From NCBI GenBank assembly GCA_900768725.1, contig CAAGDU010000040.1, positions 1 to 8,440 on the forward strand: a stretch of DNA of 8,440 bases. Reading direction: 5' to 3'. Origin of the DNA: Bacteroidales bacterium (GTDB taxonomy: Bacteria; Bacteroidota; Bacteroidia; Bacteroidales; Paludibacteraceae). The translations under genes were made by a program, and so were the position numbers. Under the pieces are notes generated by a model that had not been told where the DNA came from, made no database searches, and saw nothing but the letters and a program-made list of their open reading frames with translations. Numbering within the stretch: position 1 is the stretch's first letter; each line of letters opens with the position of its first letter. Positions 6,338 to 8,440 of this stretch are shown in pieces.

Positions 6338-7284
6338 GCTTTTACCTCCTTTTCTACATTTTGTGCTGTGGGCTCAGCCTTTGGTGCCTCAGTCTTCGGT
6401 GTCTCTGCTTTCACGGTCTCAGCCGCGGATGCAACAGGCTTAGCAGGCTCTGCCGGCTTCTGCGGGCGCGGAGGGAAGTTCACGGCGTGGATGGCACCCG
6501 TGGGACATACAGCCTCGCACTTGCGGCACAGACGGCACTTCTCGAAATCAATATATGCCAAGTTGTTCTCCACTACGATAGCGTCGAACGGACATTCTTT
6601 TGCGCACTTGCCACAGCCGATGCAGCCGTTTTTGCAGACCTTGCGCGTGATAGCGCCTTTGTCTTCGTTGCGGCAGAGCACGACCATACGGCGGTTCTTC
6701 GGACCTTTCTTGCGCAACTCAATCAGGCGGCGCGGGCAGGCTTGAACGCACTTGCCGCAGGCGGTACATTTCTCTTCGTCCACCACGGGCAGCCCCGTCT
6801 CTTTGTCCATCGACAGCGCGCCGAACTGGCAGGCGCGGGTGCAGTCGCCGCAGCCCAAACAGCCGAAGCGGCAGTCCGCCTCGCCACCATACAGGCTGTG
6901 CATGATGTCGCAATGGCGCTCGCCGTTATACTCACTCGTCTTAGGACGCGCTGCGCAGGTACCGTTGCAGCGTACTACCGCCACTTTCGGCTCCGTTACA
7001 GGGGCAGCCATTCCTAAGATTTCGCCCACTTTCGTCATCGTGGGCGCACCGCCAACAGGGCAGAGCAGACCATCCAGCGAGTCGGCTTTCACGCATGCCT
7101 CCGCCAGCGCACGGCAACCTGCGAAACCGCAACCGCCGCAGTTCGCACCCGGGAGCACTTCCTGCACCTCATCGATACGAGGGTCTTCCTCTACCTTGAA
7201 CTTTTGGGCAATCAGGTAGAGTAGCACCGCTGCCACCAATCCCGTTACGCCCAAAACGATCAAAGAAATAATGATTACATTCAT
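6334..7284 (-). CDS. rnfB: Rnf complex subunit RnfB, polyferredoxin entry subunit
   Basis: RnfB accepts electrons from reduced ferredoxin and delivers them into the complex. One membrane anchor (residues 3-26) is followed by the Fe-S domain NCGGCGFAGC...C with Cys49, 52, 57 and 75. A middle cysteine-containing region (Cys106, 110, 125, 138) is typical of the long RnfB form. Four ferredoxin motifs follow in two pairs: Cys142/145/148/152 with Cys173/176/179/183, and Cys221/224/227/231 with Cys250/253/256/260. All ligands are intact. Residues about 271-316 form a Pro/Ala/Glu/Lys-rich tail of low complexity, probably disordered; its last codons contain the Shine-Dalgarno of rnfC. The start follows AACAAAAACATATATC, an A-rich context without Shine-Dalgarno. 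A 213-bp repeat-rich gap lies between it and rseC. Confidence 0.97.
   Translation of the reverse strand: MNVIIISLIVLGVTGLVAAVLLYLIAQKFKVEEDPRIDEVQEVLPGANCGGCGFAGCRALAEACVKADSLDGLLCPVGGAPTMTKVGEILGMAAPVTEPKVAVVRCNGTCAARPKTSEYNGERHCDIMHSLYGGEADCRFGCLGCGDCTRACQFGALSMDKETGLPVVDEEKCTACGKCVQACPRRLIELRKKGPKNRRMVVLCRNEDKGAITRKVCKNGCIGCGKCAKECPFDAIVVENNLAYIDFEKCRLCRKCEAVCPTGAIHAVNFPPRPQKPAEPAKPVASAAETVKAETPKTEAPKAEPTAQNVEKEVKA
6345..6351 (-). promoter_or_regulatory. Shine-Dalgarno AAGGAGG for rnfC
   Basis: AAGGAGG lies 7 nt before the rnfC ATG, inside the final codons of rnfB. Combined with the ATGA stop/start overlap it supports the rnfC start chosen and suggests coupled translation of RnfB and RnfC. 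Confidence 0.75.
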
Positions 7285-7497
7285 GATATATGTTTTTGTT
7301 AATTAGTTGTCAGTGGTTAATGTGTCCGGGTGCGCAGGTGCTTGCATGCCGATGCTTGCATCCCGATTTATCGGTGATTATCGGTGCGTCCCCGCCTGCT
7401 TTGTTGCTTCTCAGGAGGTGCGGTCTCCAGGCCGCACCATATACCTTACTATCCTATCGCCCGCGGAGGGAATATCAATGCCCTCATAATTCATAAT
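7285..7497. repeat. Repeat-filled gap between rseC and rnfB
   Basis: Several repeats occupy this 213-bp gap. The heptamer-type segment 7480-7500 overlaps the rseC stop codon and is the exact reverse complement of 2944-2964. A 7-bp stem GGTGCGG (7417-7423) / CCGCACC (7432-7438) has an 8-nt loop. Two 14-bp tandem units GCTTGCATGCCGAT and GCTTGCATCCCGAT (7340-7353, 7354-7367) differ at one base. GATTTATCGGT (7365-7375) recurs as GATTATCGGT (7376-7385), and CCGAT/ATCGG form a small stem there. No gene and no TANNTTTG promoter is seen on the minus strand, so rnfB is expected to depend on the promoter before rseC. Confidence 0.8.
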
Positions 7498-7908
7498 TCA
7501 AATCTTCCTTGCCGTAAACGAAAATTCCTTCTGCAGCCGACCTCGGAAGAACGACAGCACGATGTAGTACAGCGCGATGGCACACAGCGCCACCGTCCCC
7601 ACTACCGCCTCGCTTTCTATCCAAAGGTTCAGCAAACCAATCACCGCCATCATCACCACGAACGGCAGTATGTACGCCAGCAACACCGCTTTCCATGCCA
7701 GCCGCTCTGTAACCATTACCTCTACACGGTCTCCGGCGTTCAGCGGCTCCGCCATCACGGCATCGATACGCTTCTCTTGGCTCTCGGCGGACATGCACAT
7801 ACTGCGCGCCTTACAGGCGCTGCAAGCACTCGTCTGCACGATTTCCACCAGTGCCTTCCCGTCTTTCACGGCGAGTACTATGCCCTCATGTCGTATCGGT
7901 TCGTCCAT
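7498..7908 (-). CDS. rseC: RseC/MucC family membrane protein heading the rnf operon
   Basis: The 136-residue protein belongs to the RseC (SoxR-reducing system) family. It begins EPIRHEGIVLAVKDGKALVEI, followed by the cysteine cluster SACSACKARSMC (Cys29, Cys32, Cys38), a small MSAES region, a beta-rich stretch ending in GDRVEVMV, and two adjacent membrane helices (about 72-91 and 99-118). In Escherichia coli, RseC acts with Rnf-like proteins in reducing the SoxR [2Fe-2S] cluster; in Bacteroidota it regularly precedes rnfB, but its exact role there is not settled and may be redox chemistry or assembly linked to Rnf. It is the first gene after the consensus promoter. Its TGA stop lies inside a repeat shared with the rnfG-rnfE gap, so the last codons may have been set by repeat insertion. 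Confidence 0.92.
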   Translation of the reverse strand: MDEPIRHEGIVLAVKDGKALVEIVQTSACSACKARSMCMSAESQEKRIDAVMAEPLNAGDRVEVMVTERLAWKAVLLAYILPFVVMMAVIGLLNLWIESEAVVGTVALCAIALYYIVLSFFRGRLQKEFSFTARKI

Positions 7909-7962
7909 AATCGGTCTGTTAGATTCCCTGCTTTTTTGTCAAACAGCGAAATTATTTCCGTA

Positions 7963-8020
7963 TGTTTTTGTAAGATTGTTTTTGTGTGTTTTTGTAAAAT
8001 CGTTTTTGTGAGTTTTTGTT
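7963..8020 (-). repeat. 24-bp tandem repeat with five ACAAAAAC boxes in the rseC leader
   Basis: Two 24-bp units (7963-7986 and 7987-8010) match at 22 of 24 bases, and a partial third runs to 8020. Read in the direction of transcription they give five copies of ACAAAAAC (plus-strand starts 7964, 7978, 7988, 8002, 8012), with alternating spacings of 14 and 10 bp. The array lies downstream of the predicted transcription start, so it should be in the 5' untranslated RNA. An open frame runs through it on the minus strand, but its product is only the translated repeat (TKTILQKH twice) and it overlaps rseC out of frame, so I do not call a gene. Confidence 0.8.
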
Positions 8021-8045
8021 CAGAACAAATACTCCAAAAGGCGCA

Positions 8046-8076
8046 CAAAATTAGTGATTTTTTTTGAAACTGCAAA
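8046..8076 (-). promoter_or_regulatory. Consensus Bacteroidota promoter of the rseC-rnf operon
   Basis: On the minus strand TTTG (8076-8073, the -33 element) is followed after exactly 19 bp by TAATTTTG (8053-8046), a full match to the -7 consensus TANNTTTG used by the primary sigma factor of this phylum. Transcription should start near 8040, giving a leader of about 130 nt before rseC. No equally good site is found in the gaps within the operon, so this is the best candidate for driving all seven genes. Confidence 0.75.
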
Positions 8077-8157
8077 ATCTATTTAGCAAAAAATACATTT
8101 TTCCACAAATTCCGTACAAAACACTCCTATCGATTTTCCCAACTCCCTCCGCCGATA

Positions 8158-8307
8158 GCCCCAACGGGGCGATATAAAATAGCGTAGGGTGCAACCCTAC
8201 GTATGCGAGGCGCCCTCCTCCAACTCCCCCTCCCTTTTGGGGAGGGGGTAAGGGGGCGGGGCAATATGGAGAAACAGGGGCAACATATATATCGTTGTCT
8301 AAATTAA
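8158..8307. repeat. Composite palindromic repeat, copy 2
   Basis: This is the same arrangement and orientation as the copy at 1502-1640: hairpin A (GCCCC AAC GGGGC, 8158-8170), link GATATAAAATAG, hairpin B (CGTAGGGT GCA ACCCTACG, 8183-8201), TATG, a different middle part holding a C/G-rich hairpin, and the closing block CAACATATATATCGTTG and on (8281-8307). That block matches copy 1 at 22 of 26 positions allowing one gap. The ends carry inverted CGATATA (8170-8176) and TATATCG (8288-8294). Stem positions that differ between the copies change on both sides, so the pairing is kept. It lies upstream of the operon promoter. Confidence 0.75.
8226..8248. repeat. C/G-rich hairpin inside repeat copy 2
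   Basis: CCCCCTCCC (8226-8234) and GGGAGGGGG (8240-8248) form a 9-bp stem with loop TTTTG. More G-rich sequence follows (AAGGGGGCGGGG). It lacks a T-run on either strand, so it is not a typical intrinsic terminator. Similar C/G-rich hairpins are, as far as I recall, widespread between genes in Bacteroidota. Confidence 0.7.
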
Positions 8308-8440
8308 CGTGGAGCCGATATAAGTATATCTCTATCAGCAGTCAAATAGTAATTTGGTTTTTGGTGATAATAAAAATATTTGAACAATATTTGGAAATAT
8401 TTGTTGAAATAAAAAGAGTTCTTGTTCGTTTTTGTAATGT
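8308..8440. other. AT-rich region without gene, with phased ATATTTG motifs
   Basis: No coding region is visible from 8077 to the window end. This last part is strongly AT-rich. It holds a short palindrome GATATA-AG-TATATC (8317-8330) and three ATATTTG motifs (8376-8382, 8387-8393, 8397-8403) spaced 11 and 10 bp. A sixth GTTTTTGT box, like those in the rseC leader, is at 8428-8435. It may be the upstream control region of a gene beyond the window. Confidence 0.5.

Noticed and set aside
5369..6745. Long plus-strand open frame of 458 codons opposite rnfC and rnfB
   Set aside because: It is the antisense shadow of two well-supported genes, has biased His/Leu/Ala composition and no recognisable domain.
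7878..8075. 65-codon minus-strand open frame upstream of rseC (with TKTILQKH repeated)
   Set aside because: It begins upstream of the predicted transcription start, consists largely of the translated 24-bp repeat, and overlaps the rseC start out of frame. It is better explained as leader repeat sequence.

Overview
The window comes from a member of the Bacteroidota, most likely an uncultured or lightly studied Bacteroidales. The main signs are the gene order rseC-rnfB-rnfC-rnfD-rnfG-rnfE-rnfA, a clean Bacteroidota promoter (TTTG, 19 bp, TANNTTTG) upstream of rseC, a beta-barrel protein of PorT type, and the patchwork of short dispersed repeats between genes. Genus or species cannot be read from it. 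All supported genes lie on the minus strand.

Layout, in the direction of transcription (right to left). Positions 8440-8158 hold no gene. This stretch contains AT-rich sequence, a C/G-rich hairpin and one copy of a composite palindromic repeat. The promoter lies at 8076-8046, followed by a leader of about 130 nt with five ACAAAAAC boxes. Then come rseC (7908-7498), a 213-bp repeat-filled gap, rnfB (7284-6334), rnfC (6337-4994, ATGA overlap), a 154-bp gap with a large inverted repeat, rnfD (4839-3841), rnfG (3827-3054), a 131-bp gap with heptamer repeats, rnfE (2922-2338) and rnfA (2341-1727, ATGA overlap). A second copy of the composite repeat follows, with a terminator-like hairpin. Last are a small lipoprotein (1357-854) and an outer-membrane beta-barrel protein (813-73).

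Together rnfABCDEG encode a complete Rnf complex, a membrane-bound ferredoxin:NAD+ oxidoreductase that couples electron flow to ion (Na+ or H+) transport. RnfB takes electrons from ferredoxin and RnfC handles NAD(H). RnfD and RnfG carry covalent flavin, and RnfA and RnfE are the paralogous membrane subunits with the intramembrane iron-sulfur cluster. RseC is the usual companion in this phylum. All diagnostic cofactor residues are present and no frame is broken, so the complex looks functional.

I see no wholly new system here: the protein-coding part is a conserved housekeeping bioenergetic operon. The unusual parts are: (1) a cysteine- and histidine-rich tail on RnfG that should face the periplasm; (2) a perfect 21-bp inverted repeat in two intercistronic gaps that flanks rnfB-C-D-G and supplies the rseC stop codon; (3) two diverged copies of a composite palindromic element, with base-pair-preserving changes, bracketing the operon; (4) the regularly spaced ACAAAAAC array in the leader; and (5) a long imperfect inverted repeat between rnfC and rnfD.
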